A DNA stretch of 64,000 nucleotides from JAFECT01 sp964432415 (GCA_964432415.1 CAYSNW010000010.1:1-64000); one strand, 5' to 3'; positions 52,858 through 61,768 are shown, numbered from the stretch's first letter. Notes: a model not told the origin generated them from the letters alone. A program made the numbers and translations.

Positions 52858-53807
52858 GGTCCTGGATCGGAGGCCGGCGCGATCACCGCGCCGGCCAGCC
52901 GGTCCTTGTTGGCCGCGAGCGCGGCCTCCGCCTGTTCGCAGATCCAGGCGCGGAACAGGGCGATCTTGGCGCTGTCCTGGCGCGCCAGGGGGTAGGCCAG
53001 CCAGAAGGCGCGGCCGTCGCCGGCCACCAGCGGGTGGGCCGGGACCAGACGCCCGGCCTCCAGCTCGTCGCCGAACAGGATGGGCGAGCCGATGGTGATG
53101 CCGTGGCCGGCGATGGCCGCCGCCGCGTCCAGGTGCTCTGTGGCCAGATGAATGCCGAAGCGGTCGGCCGGCGGCGCCTTGCCCTGGCCCAGCGCCCGGA
53201 ACCAGCGGGCCCACCAGTCGGGCCGGCCCAGCAGCGGCGCCTTCAGCTTTTCGATGTCCCCGGTCAGTCCCGCCGCCTGGTCGAGCAGGCCGGGCGCGCA
53301 GAGCGGCATGAACACGCTGGGAAACAGCTTCACGGTCCTCAGCCCCGGCCAGCGGCCGTGACCGTTGCGGATCGCGACGTCGAAGCGCCCGGCGCCCAGG
53401 TCCTGGGCCTCCGGCGACAGGTCGACCTCCAGCCGGATGTCCGGATGACGGCTGCGGAAACCGCCGAGCCGCGGCGCCAGCCAGCTGGTCCCGAAGGTCG
53501 GCAGGGCCGTGATCGAGATCTGCGCCGCCTCCAGGGCTGCGGCCCGCACAAAACTGGCGCGCAGGGCGCCGAAGGCCCTGATGGTCTCCTCCGCCACCAC
53601 CGCGCCGGGCCCGGTCAACTCCACCCGGTGCGCATAGCGGTGAAACAGGGTCACGCCCGTCTGCCGCTCCAGCTGGCGCACGTGGTAGCTGACCGAGGCG
53701 GCGGTGGTGTCTAGCTCGCGGGCCGCCCGGGCGAAACTGCCCAGCCGCGCCGCCGCCTCGAAGGCGCGGATCGAGACCAGAGAGGGGAGGCGGGACGGTT
53801 CGAGCAT
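52854..53807 (-). CDS. LysR-family transcriptional regulator (GcvA-like)
   Basis: 317 residues. LVSIRAFEAAARLGSFARAA, AASVSYHVRQLERQTGVTLF and HRVELTGPGAVVAEETIRAF form the N-terminal DNA-binding domain in GcvA style, with the effector domain afterwards (AQISITALPTFGTSWLAPRL; FGIHLATEHLDAAAAIAGHG). Divergent from the exported protein at 53902, its probable target. Confidence 0.92.
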   Translation of the reverse strand: MLEPSRLPSLVSIRAFEAAARLGSFARAARELDTTAASVSYHVRQLERQTGVTLFHRYAHRVELTGPGAVVAEETIRAFGALRASFVRAAALEAAQISITALPTFGTSWLAPRLGGFRSRHPDIRLEVDLSPEAQDLGAGRFDVAIRNGHGRWPGLRTVKLFPSVFMPLCAPGLLDQAAGLTGDIEKLKAPLLGRPDWWARWFRALGQGKAPPADRFGIHLATEHLDAAAAIAGHGITIGSPILFGDELEAGRLVPAHPLVAGDGRAFWLAYPLARQDSAKIALFRAWICEQAEAALAANKDRLAGAVIAPASDPGP

Positions 53808-53901
53808 AAGTCTGCCTTAGCCTCGCAGCTGTGATCCCGGGTGGTCAAGGCCTCCGCAGCGCCGCTACCCCTGTGGCCGACGCAACCCGAGGAGCGAGTC
53901 C

Positions 53902-54486
53902 ATGCCGAGGATTTCGAGCTGTCTTTCCGCCCTGCTGCTGCCCGCCGCCTTGGCTGTGATGGCGACCGCCACGCCCGCCGCCGCCCAGATGATGGCGGCC
54001 CAGCCGCCGGCGCCGGCCCTGCGCGACGGCGCCCACGACTTCGATTTCGTCCTCGGCGACTGGAAGGCCCACGTTCGGCGTCTGCCGGACCGTCTGGTCG
54101 GCTCGACCAAATGGGTCGAGTACGAGGGCATCTCCAACCACAAGAGCGTGCTGGGCTCGAGCGCCAACTTCGAGGAGTTCGAGGTCGACGGCCCGGCTGG
54201 CCACATGAGGGGCCAGACGCTCAGGCTCTACAACAAGACCACCCACCAGTGGTCGATCTACCTGGTGGACGTTGACGAGGGCACGCTCGGCCTGCCGCCG
54301 GTAGTGGGCGAGTTCAAGGACGGCCTGGGCGAATTCTACGACCAGGAGACCTGGAAGGGTCGCGCCATCATCGTGCGCTACCAGTGGCGCAGCCTCTCGC
54401 CCAAGGCGGCGCACATGGAGCAGGCCTTCTCCGCCGATGGCGGCAAGACCTGGGAGGTCAACTGGATCTGCGACCTGACGCGCTAG
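53902..54486 (+). CDS. exported DUF1579-like protein
   Basis: 194 residues with signal peptide (1-30, cleavage near PAAAQ). The core HDFDFVLGDWKAHVRRLPDR resembles the DFxxGxW start of DUF1579 and related lipocalin-like barrels; later strands include MRGQTLRLYNKTTHQWSIYL and RAIIVRYQWRSLSPKAAHME. Function unknown. Probably controlled by the divergent LysR gene. Its stop shares CTAG with the aldo/keto reductase stop. Confidence 0.75.
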   Translation: MPRISSCLSALLLPAALAVMATATPAAAQMMAAQPPAPALRDGAHDFDFVLGDWKAHVRRLPDRLVGSTKWVEYEGISNHKSVLGSSANFEEFEVDGPAGHMRGQTLRLYNKTTHQWSIYLVDVDEGTLGLPPVVGEFKDGLGEFYDQETWKGRAIIVRYQWRSLSPKAAHMEQAFSADGGKTWEVNWICDLTR

Positions 54487-55343
54487 AGGTTGTCCAGCCG
54501 CGATATGGCTTCCGGCGGCAGGCGCAGCGCCGCCGCCGCCAGGTTCTCGCGCAGGTGGCCGAGCGAGGAGGTGCCCGGGATCAGCAGGATGTTGGGAGAA
54601 CGCTGCAGCAGCCAGGCCAGGGCGACCTGCAGGGGCGTGGCCTTCAACTCCGTGGCGACCGCCGACAGGGTGTCGGACTGCAGCGGGGTGAAGCCGCCCA
54701 GCGGGAAGAAGGGCACATAGGCGATCCCCGCCTGCGCCAACTCCGCGATCAGGGCCTCGTCGCCGCGGTGGGCCAGGTTGTAGTGGTTCTGCACGCAGAC
54801 GACCGGGGCGATGGCGCGGGCCTCCGCGACCTGGGCTGAGGTGACGTTGCTGACCCCCAGATGCCGGATCAGGCCTTGGCGCTGCAGTCCGGCCAGGGCC
54901 TCGAACCGGCGCGCGATGGATCCCTCCGCGGGCGCATGCACCGCACCCAGGATCCGAAGGTTGACGACGTCCAGCGTCTCGAGGCCGAGGTTCGCCAGGT
55001 TGTCGTGCACGGCGCGTACGAGCTGATCCGGCTCCTGCGCCGGCAGCCAGGAGGCGTCCGCCCCTCGCGAAGCCCCGACCTTGGTCACCAGGGTCAGGCC
55101 TTCGGGGTAGGGCGCCAGCGCCTCGCGGATCAGGCGGTTGACCACGTGGGGGCCGTAGTAGTCGCAGGTGTCGATGTGGTTGACCCCGCTGGCGACCGCC
55201 TCGCGCAGCACCGCGATGGCGGTATCGTGGTCCTTCGGCGGCCCGAACACGCCGGGGCCGGCCAGCTGCATGGCGCCGTAGCCCATGCGGGTCACGGTGC
55301 GATCGCCCAGGCGGAAGGTTCCGGCGGCGGTGATGTCGGTCAT
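54483..55343 (-). CDS. aldo/keto reductase
   Basis: 286 residues, TIM barrel. The AKR tetrad is visible as HIDTCDYYGPHV (Asp, Tyr), LTLVTKVGAS (Lys) and VCVQNHYNLAHR (His), with the cofactor-binding C-terminus LIPGTSSLGHLRENLAAAAL. NADPH-dependent carbonyl reduction; related to YdbC/oxidoreductase-type AKRs, substrate unknown. The longer frame upstream is rejected; ATG 55343 gives the usual beta-hairpin start. Confidence 0.92.
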   Translation of the reverse strand: MTDITAAGTFRLGDRTVTRMGYGAMQLAGPGVFGPPKDHDTAIAVLREAVASGVNHIDTCDYYGPHVVNRLIREALAPYPEGLTLVTKVGASRGADASWLPAQEPDQLVRAVHDNLANLGLETLDVVNLRILGAVHAPAEGSIARRFEALAGLQRQGLIRHLGVSNVTSAQVAEARAIAPVVCVQNHYNLAHRGDEALIAELAQAGIAYVPFFPLGGFTPLQSDTLSAVATELKATPLQVALAWLLQRSPNILLIPGTSSLGHLRENLAAAALRLPPEAISRLDNL

Positions 55344-55803
55344 GGGAGGGTACTCCGCGTCGGGGTGCGCTGCGGAGCATCTAGGTATTCCGTCGACAAA
55401 CCGCAGGGGCGGGCTCGGTGCGGGAGGAGTCTTTTCTGGTCTGGAGCTTTTCGACACAATTCGGCCCTTCCCCCCTCGAGGGGGAAGGTGGCCCCCCGCT
55501 GGGGGCCGGAAGGGGGGCCGCGCCGGCGCCGGCCGTGGATTTCCGCCCCGGGCGATTGCGCCAGGAGCTTCGATCGTGAGCGCCGCCCCCCATCCGAGCC
55601 CTTCGGGCCCACCTTCCCCCTCGAGGGGGGAAGGAACGCAAACATTGCTTCGCCCTTGATCGCTCGAAACGAAGAGGCCCGGAAGCCCGATCCTGTGATC
55701 CTGGCGGGTGGGACTACGCCAGCATCGGGGGGATCAGGCTCCGGGCCCCTCCCGGACCGGGTGCGGAGGAAACGCGCCCGTCCGAGCTCGAAGGGACGAT
55801 GGC
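55344..55803. other. 460-bp non-coding intergenic stretch with repeats
   Basis: No convincing gene on either strand. It holds the GC-rich inverted repeats at 55466-55634; outside these nothing clear is seen. The promoter of the aldo/keto reductase gene should lie near 55344-55440. Confidence 0.6.
55466..55634. repeat. GC-rich intergenic inverted repeat
   Basis: Two near-identical palindromes, 55466-55488 (CCTTCCCCCC-TCGA-GGGGGAAGG form) and 55612-55634, each centred on CTCGAG. Between them are further GC-rich stems (GGCCCCCCGCTGGGGGCC; CGCCCCGGGCG-like). The ends of the whole segment are inverted relative to each other. Looks like a dispersed Caulobacterales intergenic repeat; no coding potential. 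Confidence 0.7.
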
Positions 55804-56205
55804 TCAGGCCCAGCGGTCGCCGGGCTTGCGGACATAGTTGGCCCAGACGTAGCCCCAGGGGATCAGGATCGGGATGATGATCCCCATGCCGGTGGCCAGG
55901 ATGGTCTCGCGGGTGTCGGCGTCGATGGGCGCGCCGGAGCGCACCAGCGGCAGGGCGATGACGATCAGCCAGGTCGCCTTCCAGAACAGCTCGACGAACA
56001 ACAGGGGCAGCATCTGCAGCGGATAGCGCACGCCCAGGAGCGCCAGCGCGGTCATCGCCGCCAGCATGCAGTTGGCCACCCCATGCATCAGCTCCCACGG
56101 CCGGTGGTGGAGCATCAGCGGCCAGATCTGGCCGCCCATGAGCGTTGCGATCACCAGGTACAGGGCGCGCAGGGCGTAGAGGCGGAAGAGGGAAACCTGG
56201 CCCAT
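55804..56205 (-). CDS. small four-helix membrane protein
   Basis: 133 residues, four hydrophobic segments (12-30, 40-60, 63-87, 105-122). MGQVSLFRLYALRALYLVIA and PWELMHGVANCMLAAMTALA are distinctive; no family recognised. Last gene of the leftward membrane-protein operon, 37 bp after the previous one. Confidence 0.72.
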   Translation of the reverse strand: MGQVSLFRLYALRALYLVIATLMGGQIWPLMLHHRPWELMHGVANCMLAAMTALALLGVRYPLQMLPLLFVELFWKATWLIVIALPLVRSGAPIDADTRETILATGMGIIIPILIPWGYVWANYVRKPGDRWA

Positions 56206-56242
56206 TGCGGGGCTCCTTTGCGGACGCAGGGAAGGCGGGGGT

Positions 56243-56953
56243 TCAGGCGGCCGTCTCGGGCTTCGCGTTCCAGGGCCGGAAGCGGACGCGGATGAGCCAG
56301 AACAGCAGGAAGGCGAGCGGGAAGTCGGCCAGGACCTTGAGCAGCGGGCCGTGCAGGGCCTGGGGGATCAAATGCGCCTGGCCGTTGAAGAAGGCGCTCG
56401 AGGCCAGAAACGCCGCCGCGCTCATGCGCCAGAGGTGGCGCGAAATCCGGTTCGCGCCGGTCAGGCCGCCGCGCCAGACCACGCTCAGATCGCACAGCGC
56501 CGCCCAGGCCGCGACCGACCCGAAGGCGTAGTAGATCTTGACCCAGGGCGCGGCGGGCGGGCCAGAGGGACCGAGCGGCGGCACGGCGAGGTAACCGAAC
56601 AACAGGGCGGTGGTCGCCACGGCGGACACCCAGAGAAGGCCGGTGACCAGCACGCCGTCGGGACGGGTCACGGGGGTGCGCGCCGCGACCCAGCTGGTGA
56701 TCACCAGGTAGGCGACGAAGGCCGAGACCACGAGGTTCATCGGCTGGTCCTTGATCGCCGCGACCGTGGCGGCGATCCCCACGGTGGCCAGCATGGCCAG
56801 CGCGAACACCGCTCCCGCCGCGCGGTGCGGACCGGAGCCCTTCTTGAGGAAGAGCGCGGCGGCGGCCGCGAGGATGGCGATGGCGCCGGCGATGATGTGG
56901 GCGATGATCAGCGGCAGCTGCGGCGAGGCGGCGAGTTCGGCGGCGGACATCAT
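56243..56953 (-). CDS. DUF2306-like seven-helix membrane protein A
   Basis: 236 residues with about seven membrane helices. LPLIIAHIIAGAIAILAAAA, GPHRAAGAVFALAML and ISRHLWRMSAAAFLASSAFF match the repeated blocks of the next two genes: a His-Arg after helix 2 and RHLWRM in helix 6. Starts at ATGATG (56953); a longer frame into the neighbour is rejected. 5 bp after gene B. Confidence 0.8.
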   Translation of the reverse strand: MMSAAELAASPQLPLIIAHIIAGAIAILAAAAALFLKKGSGPHRAAGAVFALAMLATVGIAATVAAIKDQPMNLVVSAFVAYLVITSWVAARTPVTRPDGVLVTGLLWVSAVATTALLFGYLAVPPLGPSGPPAAPWVKIYYAFGSVAAWAALCDLSVVWRGGLTGANRISRHLWRMSAAAFLASSAFFNGQAHLIPQALHGPLLKVLADFPLAFLLFWLIRVRFRPWNAKPETAA

Positions 56954-56958
56954 GGCGT

Positions 56959-57684
56959 TCAGGCTCCCGAGGCGAGAGGGGCGGAGGGGACCGGGGCGCG
57001 GCGCGGACGCAGGCGCAGACGGACCATCCAGAAGATCAGGGCGATCAGCGGCGCGAGGGCCAGGACGTAGAGGTGCGGTCCGCGCAGCTCGTGCGGGATC
57101 ACCTTTATCTGGCCCAGGAAGAAGGAGGCGCTGGCCACGAACAGGGCCGTGCACATCCGCCAGAGGTGGCGCGACACGCGCGAAGGACCGCTGAGGCCCC
57201 GCACCAGCCCGACCCTGAGGTCGAGGGCCGCAGCCAGGGCCGCGACGCCGGCGAAGGCGTAATAAACGCCCGAATAGTCACCGCTTGCGCCCGGGCCCTC
57301 GGGACCGAACGGTGGGACGTGGGTCACGCCCAGGAAGACTCCCGCTGCGGCGATGACCCCGGCGGCGAACATCGCGCCGACCTCGAACAGGCCGGTCACG
57401 CTCTCCGCGCGCCGGGCGGCGGCGCGTCCGGTCACCACCAGGTAGGCGGTGAGGGTCGCGGCCAGCAGGTTGGCCGGCTGCAGGCGAAGGATGGCCAGGG
57501 TCGCGGCCGCGCCGGTCATCACCAGCATGGCGAAGAAGAAGACCGCGCCTGAGGCCCGGTGCAGCCGTTCGCCCTTGGGCGCCGCCAGGGTGGCGAAGCC
57601 GGACAGGATGCCCACCGCCCCGCCGCCGATGTGGATCGCCAGCAGGACGGCGTGCGGCGTGAGATCGAAACTGGCGGGGCTCAT
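56959..57684 (-). CDS. DUF2306-like seven-helix membrane protein B
   Basis: 241 residues, about seven helices: AVLLAIHIGGGAVGILSGFA, RLHRASGAVFFFAML and SRHLWRMCTALFVASASFFL, then the shared tail GQIKVIPHELRGPHLYVLAL. Closest relative in the window is gene C. The His of the first helix and the HR pair could bind heme or a metal (speculative). Confidence 0.82.
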   Translation of the reverse strand: MSPASFDLTPHAVLLAIHIGGGAVGILSGFATLAAPKGERLHRASGAVFFFAMLVMTGAAATLAILRLQPANLLAATLTAYLVVTGRAAARRAESVTGLFEVGAMFAAGVIAAAGVFLGVTHVPPFGPEGPGASGDYSGVYYAFAGVAALAAALDLRVGLVRGLSGPSRVSRHLWRMCTALFVASASFFLGQIKVIPHELRGPHLYVLALAPLIALIFWMVRLRLRPRRAPVPSAPLASGA

Positions 57685-57694
57685 GACGGCCTCC

Positions 57695-58405
57695 TCAGGC
57701 CCGCGCCGGCGCGGGGTTCAGCGCCGAGCGGAAGCGGATGCGGATCATCCAGAAGATCAGGCCGGCCAGCGGCAGGAAGGCGAGCACCCACAGGTGCGGT
57801 CCGCGCAGCTCGTGCGGGATCACCTTCATCTGGCCCAGGAAGAACGAGCCCGCGGCGATGAACAGGGCCAGGCACATGCGCCACAGATGCCGCGACAGCC
57901 GCGCCATCCCGGCGAGCCCGCCCCGGCGGAGAACCCTGAGGTCCAGCAGGCCGGCGAAGGTTGCGACTCCGGCGAAGATGTAGGCCGCCTGGTAGGGCGC
58001 CCCGTTGATGCCGTTGGGGTTGTTGCGGAAGAGATAGCCCAGGGTCAGCTCGGCCACGGCCAGGCCGAAGATCAGGATGCAGGCCAGCATCTCGAAGCGG
58101 CCGACGCTGTTTTCGGGCCGGCGCACCACCGCCAGCGCCGTGCTGACCATGTAGAAGACGACAAAGGCGGCGGTGATGTTGCCGACCTGGACCTTGGCGA
58201 TGGCCAGCAGCAGGGCGGCTGACGCCATGGTCGCCATGGCGGCGACGAACAGCATGCCGGCGCCGCGGTGGATCGTCTCGCCCTTGCGGGCGCCCAGCGC
58301 CACATAACCGGCCAGAATCGCGACGACGCCGCCGCCGATGTGCAGGGCCAGCAGCGGTCCGTGCACGGGCAGGATCAGGGCGCGGTAGGTTTCGAACAGG
58401 GACAT
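57695..58405 (-). CDS. DUF2306-like seven-helix membrane protein C
   Basis: 236 residues, about seven helices: GPLLALHIGGGVVAILAGYV, TIHRGAGMLFVAAM, RLSRHLWRMCLALFIAAGSF and GQMKVIPHELRGPHLWVLAF. The tail is nearly identical in pattern to gene B, so these arose by tandem duplication. ATG 58405 is 10 bp after an AGGAT ribosome site; the longer upstream frame overlaps gene D and is rejected. Confidence 0.82.
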   Translation of the reverse strand: MSLFETYRALILPVHGPLLALHIGGGVVAILAGYVALGARKGETIHRGAGMLFVAAMATMASAALLLAIAKVQVGNITAAFVVFYMVSTALAVVRRPENSVGRFEMLACILIFGLAVAELTLGYLFRNNPNGINGAPYQAAYIFAGVATFAGLLDLRVLRRGGLAGMARLSRHLWRMCLALFIAAGSFFLGQMKVIPHELRGPHLWVLAFLPLAGLIFWMIRIRFRSALNPAPARA

Positions 58406-58428
58406 GACGATCCTCCGTTGCTGGATGG

Positions 58429-59274
58429 TCAGGAAAGGGAGAGCGGCTGGCCCGACATCAGGCGCAGGCTGAACAGGGTGAAGGCCAGGGCGCCGGCGGC
58501 CATGATCAGGGTCAGGGCGATCAGCAGGCTCGCGGTCAGGACGCGCGCGCCGGCGCCGCCGTGATCGCGGGCGCGCAGGTAGAGCTCGGCCACCGCCAGG
58601 GGGATCAGGTAGCAGCCGGGCGTCCAGATCAGGAAGAAGGGGTCGCTCATGTGCGGTTTGCGGCCCACCGCCATGTTGGCCATGAACCAGCCGAACACCC
58701 CGATGCGCAGGAACCACTGGGCGTTGGAGACCAGGTACAGCCGGATCGCCCAGCGCTGGTGGATGTCGAAACGGCGCCCCAGGGCGTTGCCCAGCGCCAG
58801 CGCCGCGAAGCTCAGGATCAGCACGCCGTTGAGCGTGGTGGACCAGGCGTTGAACACGCTGGGCGAGGTGTGGCGAACCCAGACCAGCCAGAAGCCGGAG
58901 AGGCTCAACCCGGTCACCGTCACCAGGAAAACGCGGCCGTTCCAGTGGTGGAAGCGGGGCCAGCGCTCGCGCACCCAGGGCATCAGCTGCAGGGCGCCGC
59001 CCAGCGCGATGATCCCGGCCGCCAGCGCGTGCAGGATGAAGGCGCGGTTACCCGCCGTGTCGCCCGGGATGTAGCCGGTCCCGCCCAGCTTCTTGAACAC
59101 GCCCAGCGCCTCGTAGCGGCCGCTGGCCAGCGCCGTGCCGTAGAAGTTGGCGATGTAGAAGGCGAAGGCCCACTGGCCGGCCAGGGCCACCAGCAGCCAG
59201 AGCCCGGCGGCGCCGTTCAGCAGACCGAGGCCGGAGCGGCTGCGCTCATAGGGCATGGTTTCGGACAAGGTCAT
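58429..59274 (-). CDS. DUF2306-domain membrane protein D
   Basis: 281 residues. Recognisable DUF2306 pattern: AFILHALAAGIIALGGALQL, PRFHHWNGRVFLVTVTGLSL and RFDIHQRWAIRLYLVSNAQW, with seven or so helices. Longer than genes A-C and only distantly related to them. Lies 80 bp after the ABC permease gene, still without a visible terminator between. Confidence 0.85.
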   Translation of the reverse strand: MTLSETMPYERSRSGLGLLNGAAGLWLLVALAGQWAFAFYIANFYGTALASGRYEALGVFKKLGGTGYIPGDTAGNRAFILHALAAGIIALGGALQLMPWVRERWPRFHHWNGRVFLVTVTGLSLSGFWLVWVRHTSPSVFNAWSTTLNGVLILSFAALALGNALGRRFDIHQRWAIRLYLVSNAQWFLRIGVFGWFMANMAVGRKPHMSDPFFLIWTPGCYLIPLAVAELYLRARDHGGAGARVLTASLLIALTLIMAAGALAFTLFSLRLMSGQPLSLS

Positions 59275-59354
59275 GGCGTGCTCCGTTCGCGAGGTCGCGG
59301 GAGGTCGTGGAAATTCAGAGAGTTGGAGGCGATTTCGGCCCTAAGGCGCGAAGA

Positions 59355-60236
59355 TCAGATCGGGACGCGCGATCGTCGCAGCCGGATGGTGAGCCAGAGC
59401 AGCAGGGCCGCGATCAGCACCCCGATCCACAGCGCCGGATCGGCGTAAATCCGCAAGGGTTCGAGCTCGGCCATGCCACGGACCCAGGTCTTGCCGTCCG
59501 CGTGCATGAAGGGGTGAGTGATGCCCCCGGCGAACCAGCGCTCAAGCATCCAGTGGACCGGCGTGTTGTGCAGGGCCAAATGCTCGACGGCCAGGAAGGC
59601 CAGGAAGGGGGCCAGCACCCACAGGATGGTCATGCGCCGGGCCCAGGCCGAGACCAGCAGCACCCAGGCGTACAGCGGCGCGTACCAGAGCGCCGTGAAC
59701 GGCAGGCCGTAGGCCAGTCCGACCCAGAGCAGCGGCAGGTTCAGCCGGCTGTAGAGCTGCTCGGGCGTAAAGCCGTTGATCGTCCAGGCGACCGTCTGGA
59801 CGCCCAGCATGAGCAGGTTCGCCGCCACGATCGCCACGAAGGCCGCCACGGGCAGGATCAGCATCGGCACGACCGCCTTGGACAGCACGGTCAGGCGGTC
59901 CGACACCGGCAGCGACTTCCAGAACAGGATCGAGCGGTCGCGCCGTTCGCCGTTCAGCGCGTCGAGGCTGTAGAGCAGCCCCACCAGCAGGCAGCCGCAC
60001 AGGATCGCGAAGCTGTTGGCGGCGTAGAGCGCCATGAACTGCCAGGCCTTGGCCGCGTCGGCCAGGCTCTTGGCCCGCTCGGCGTGGGAGGTCAGCAGCG
60101 CCGAGAAGAAATGGGCGACGACCACGAGGCCCGCGAAGACCGGCGGGGCGAAGCGGATCACCGGATGCTCCCACAGCTCGCGGCGCACCAGCCAGAGGAA
60201 GACCTTGAAACGGGGCAGGGGGGCGCTCTCGCTCAT
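59355..60236 (-). CDS. ABC transporter permease (ABC-2 type)
   Basis: 293 residues, six membrane helices (about 28-48, 75-97, 118-140, 163-183, 190-210, 260-282). LFSLDALNGERRDRSILFWK-type cytosolic loop (residues 90-115; LNGERRDRSILFWKSLPVSD) is the coupling-helix region of ABC-2 permeases. Its start overlaps the ATPase stop by 4 bp. Pairs with the ATPase to export an unknown lipid, peptide or drug. Confidence 0.88.
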   Translation of the reverse strand: MSESAPLPRFKVFLWLVRRELWEHPVIRFAPPVFAGLVVVAHFFSALLTSHAERAKSLADAAKAWQFMALYAANSFAILCGCLLVGLLYSLDALNGERRDRSILFWKSLPVSDRLTVLSKAVVPMLILPVAAFVAIVAANLLMLGVQTVAWTINGFTPEQLYSRLNLPLLWVGLAYGLPFTALWYAPLYAWVLLVSAWARRMTILWVLAPFLAFLAVEHLALHNTPVHWMLERWFAGGITHPFMHADGKTWVRGMAELEPLRIYADPALWIGVLIAALLLWLTIRLRRSRVPI

Positions 60237-61102
60237 GCCGCGGCCTCCTGCGCCAGGGCGGGATCGACCACCGCCAGGAAGATGTCGGCCAGCGCCGGGC
60301 TGCGGATCTCGCCGAGCTTGCCCAGTTTCGCGGGGTCGGCGCCGTCGAACAGCAGGACCGAACGGCCGAACAGATGCCGCTCACTGACCGGTTTCAGGGC
60401 CCGGGCGGCCTCCAGCTTGTCAGGACCGACCGCGACCTCGTGGAAGCGCGCCTGCAACTCGTCCATCTCGCCCGACAGCACCACCCGGCCGCGGTCCAGC
60501 ACCACGACGTCAGTCAGGATGTGCTGGACCTCATACAGGTCGTGGGTCGAGACCACGATGGTGCGGCCGTGGTCGACGTAGTCGTTGAGCAGGGTGTCGT
60601 AGAAGGCTTTGCGATAGATCAGGTCGAGGCCCAGCGTCGGCTCGTCCAGCACCAGCAGCTTCGCGTCGATGGCCATGACCAGGGCCAGGTGCAGCTGGGT
60701 GACCATGCCCTTGGACAGTTCGCGCACCCGGGCGCCAGGCTTGACCATGGTCCGGGCCAGGAAGGCCTCGGCGCGGCCGCGGTCGAAACGGGGATGGACG
60801 CCGGCCATGTAGTCCAGCGCCTGCGAGACCTTCAGCCAGCGCGGCAGCACCGCCACGTCGGCGATGAAGCAGACGTCCTCCATCAGCCGGTCGCGCTCGG
60901 CCCAGGGGTCGCGCCCCAGCACCCTCAACTCGCCCTCGTGCGGGATCAGCCCCAGCATGGCCTCCAGCGCCGTGGACTTGCCCGCGCCGTTGGGGCCGAG
61001 CAGGCCGACGATGCGGCCCTCGCCGACGGTGAGGTCGACGCCGTCCAGGGCCAGGGTCTGGCCGTAGGATTTCTTCAGCCCGCGGGCTTCGATGACCGCC
61101 AT
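60233..61102 (-). CDS. ABC transporter ATP-binding protein
   Basis: 289 residues: Walker A GLLGPNGAGKSTALEAML (33-50), signature VRELSKGMVTQLHLALVMAI, Walker B KLLVLDEPTLGLDLIY, and the switch His in VSTHDLYEVQHI. The 75-residue C-terminal extension is typical of YtrB/BcrA-like ATPases. ATG 61102 chosen; two bases after the GntR stop. Confidence 0.95.
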   Translation of the reverse strand: MAVIEARGLKKSYGQTLALDGVDLTVGEGRIVGLLGPNGAGKSTALEAMLGLIPHEGELRVLGRDPWAERDRLMEDVCFIADVAVLPRWLKVSQALDYMAGVHPRFDRGRAEAFLARTMVKPGARVRELSKGMVTQLHLALVMAIDAKLLVLDEPTLGLDLIYRKAFYDTLLNDYVDHGRTIVVSTHDLYEVQHILTDVVVLDRGRVVLSGEMDELQARFHEVAVGPDKLEAARALKPVSERHLFGRSVLLFDGADPAKLGKLGEIRSPALADIFLAVVDPALAQEAAA

Positions 61103-61104
61103 GG

Positions 61105-61455
61105 CTAGTTCCCCCCGCCCAGCAGCTGTTTGGCCAGGCCCAGCCGCACGATGGTGGCATGAATCTCGGGCCATTGCTCATTGAGGAAGCGCTCGCGTTC
61201 GGCGCTGAGCAGGGAGGCGCGCGCTCCTTCCGCCACCAGGGTGTCGCGGCCGCGGCGCTTTTCGATCAGCCCCTCGTTGGCCAGCTGCTCGTAGGCCTTG
61301 AGCACCGTCAGCGGGTTGACCCGCGACTCGGTGGCGACGACGCGCACCGAGGGCAGGGGATCGCCGTCCTTGAGCAGGCCGTCCAGGATCATCGCCACGA
61401 CCCGGTCCCGGATCTGGCGGTAGATCGGCTGGCTGTCATTCCATTCCTGGACCAT
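61105..61455 (-). CDS. GntR-family regulator, YtrA subfamily
   Basis: 116 residues. Winged helix: QPIYRQIRDRVVAMILDGLL, LPSVRVVATESRVNPLTVLK and YEQLANEGLIEKRRGRDTLV, then a short dimerisation tail, which defines YtrA-type members that repress the ABC operon they head. ATG 61455; the longer frame upstream covers promoter DNA and is rejected. Operator at 61634-61651. Confidence 0.92.
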   Translation of the reverse strand: MVQEWNDSQPIYRQIRDRVVAMILDGLLKDGDPLPSVRVVATESRVNPLTVLKAYEQLANEGLIEKRRGRDTLVAEGARASLLSAERERFLNEQWPEIHATIVRLGLAKQLLGGGN

Positions 61456-61633
61456 GTCCTGTTTCCGTCGGCCCGCGGGAGGCCCCCATCTGCGATGGCC
61501 GAACCCCGGCGCGACCGCGTTCCGGAATCGCCAAGGAGCGATAACCCCAGCCCTCCGAACCACAACCGCGCCATCGCGACCACCTCGAACGCATGCCCCA
61601 CCGCGCGCCGGATACCGGCGTCGCTGCACTGGT

Positions 61634-61661
61634 GTTATACATGACTATAACAGTGATGCAA
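61634..61661 (-). promoter_or_regulatory. promoter and YtrA-type operator of the GntR-ABC operon
   Basis: Minus strand: -35 TTGCAT (61661-61656), 16 bp, -10 TATAAC (61639-61634). A perfect inverted repeat GTTATA-N6-TATAAC (61634-61651) covers the -10 and spacer, in an AT-rich island of an otherwise GC-rich 313-bp intergenic region (61456-61768). Repressor binding there would block the promoter. The rest of that region shows only the ribosome site of the DUF4287 gene. Confidence 0.7.
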
Positions 61662-61768
61662 GCGCCGACCTGATCGGGCGGCCGGCGGCTTACGACGCGA
61701 AACGGGTGACGAGGTTTGCCAGGCCTGCTGTAGTCACGGTCCCAGAGTGCTGAATCCGGAACCGGCCC

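Noticed and set aside
55344..55803. Frames crossing the intergenic repeats at 55.4-55.7 kb as genes
   Set aside because: They are extensions of neighbours or read through palindromes, and are Arg/Pro/Gly-rich without motifs.
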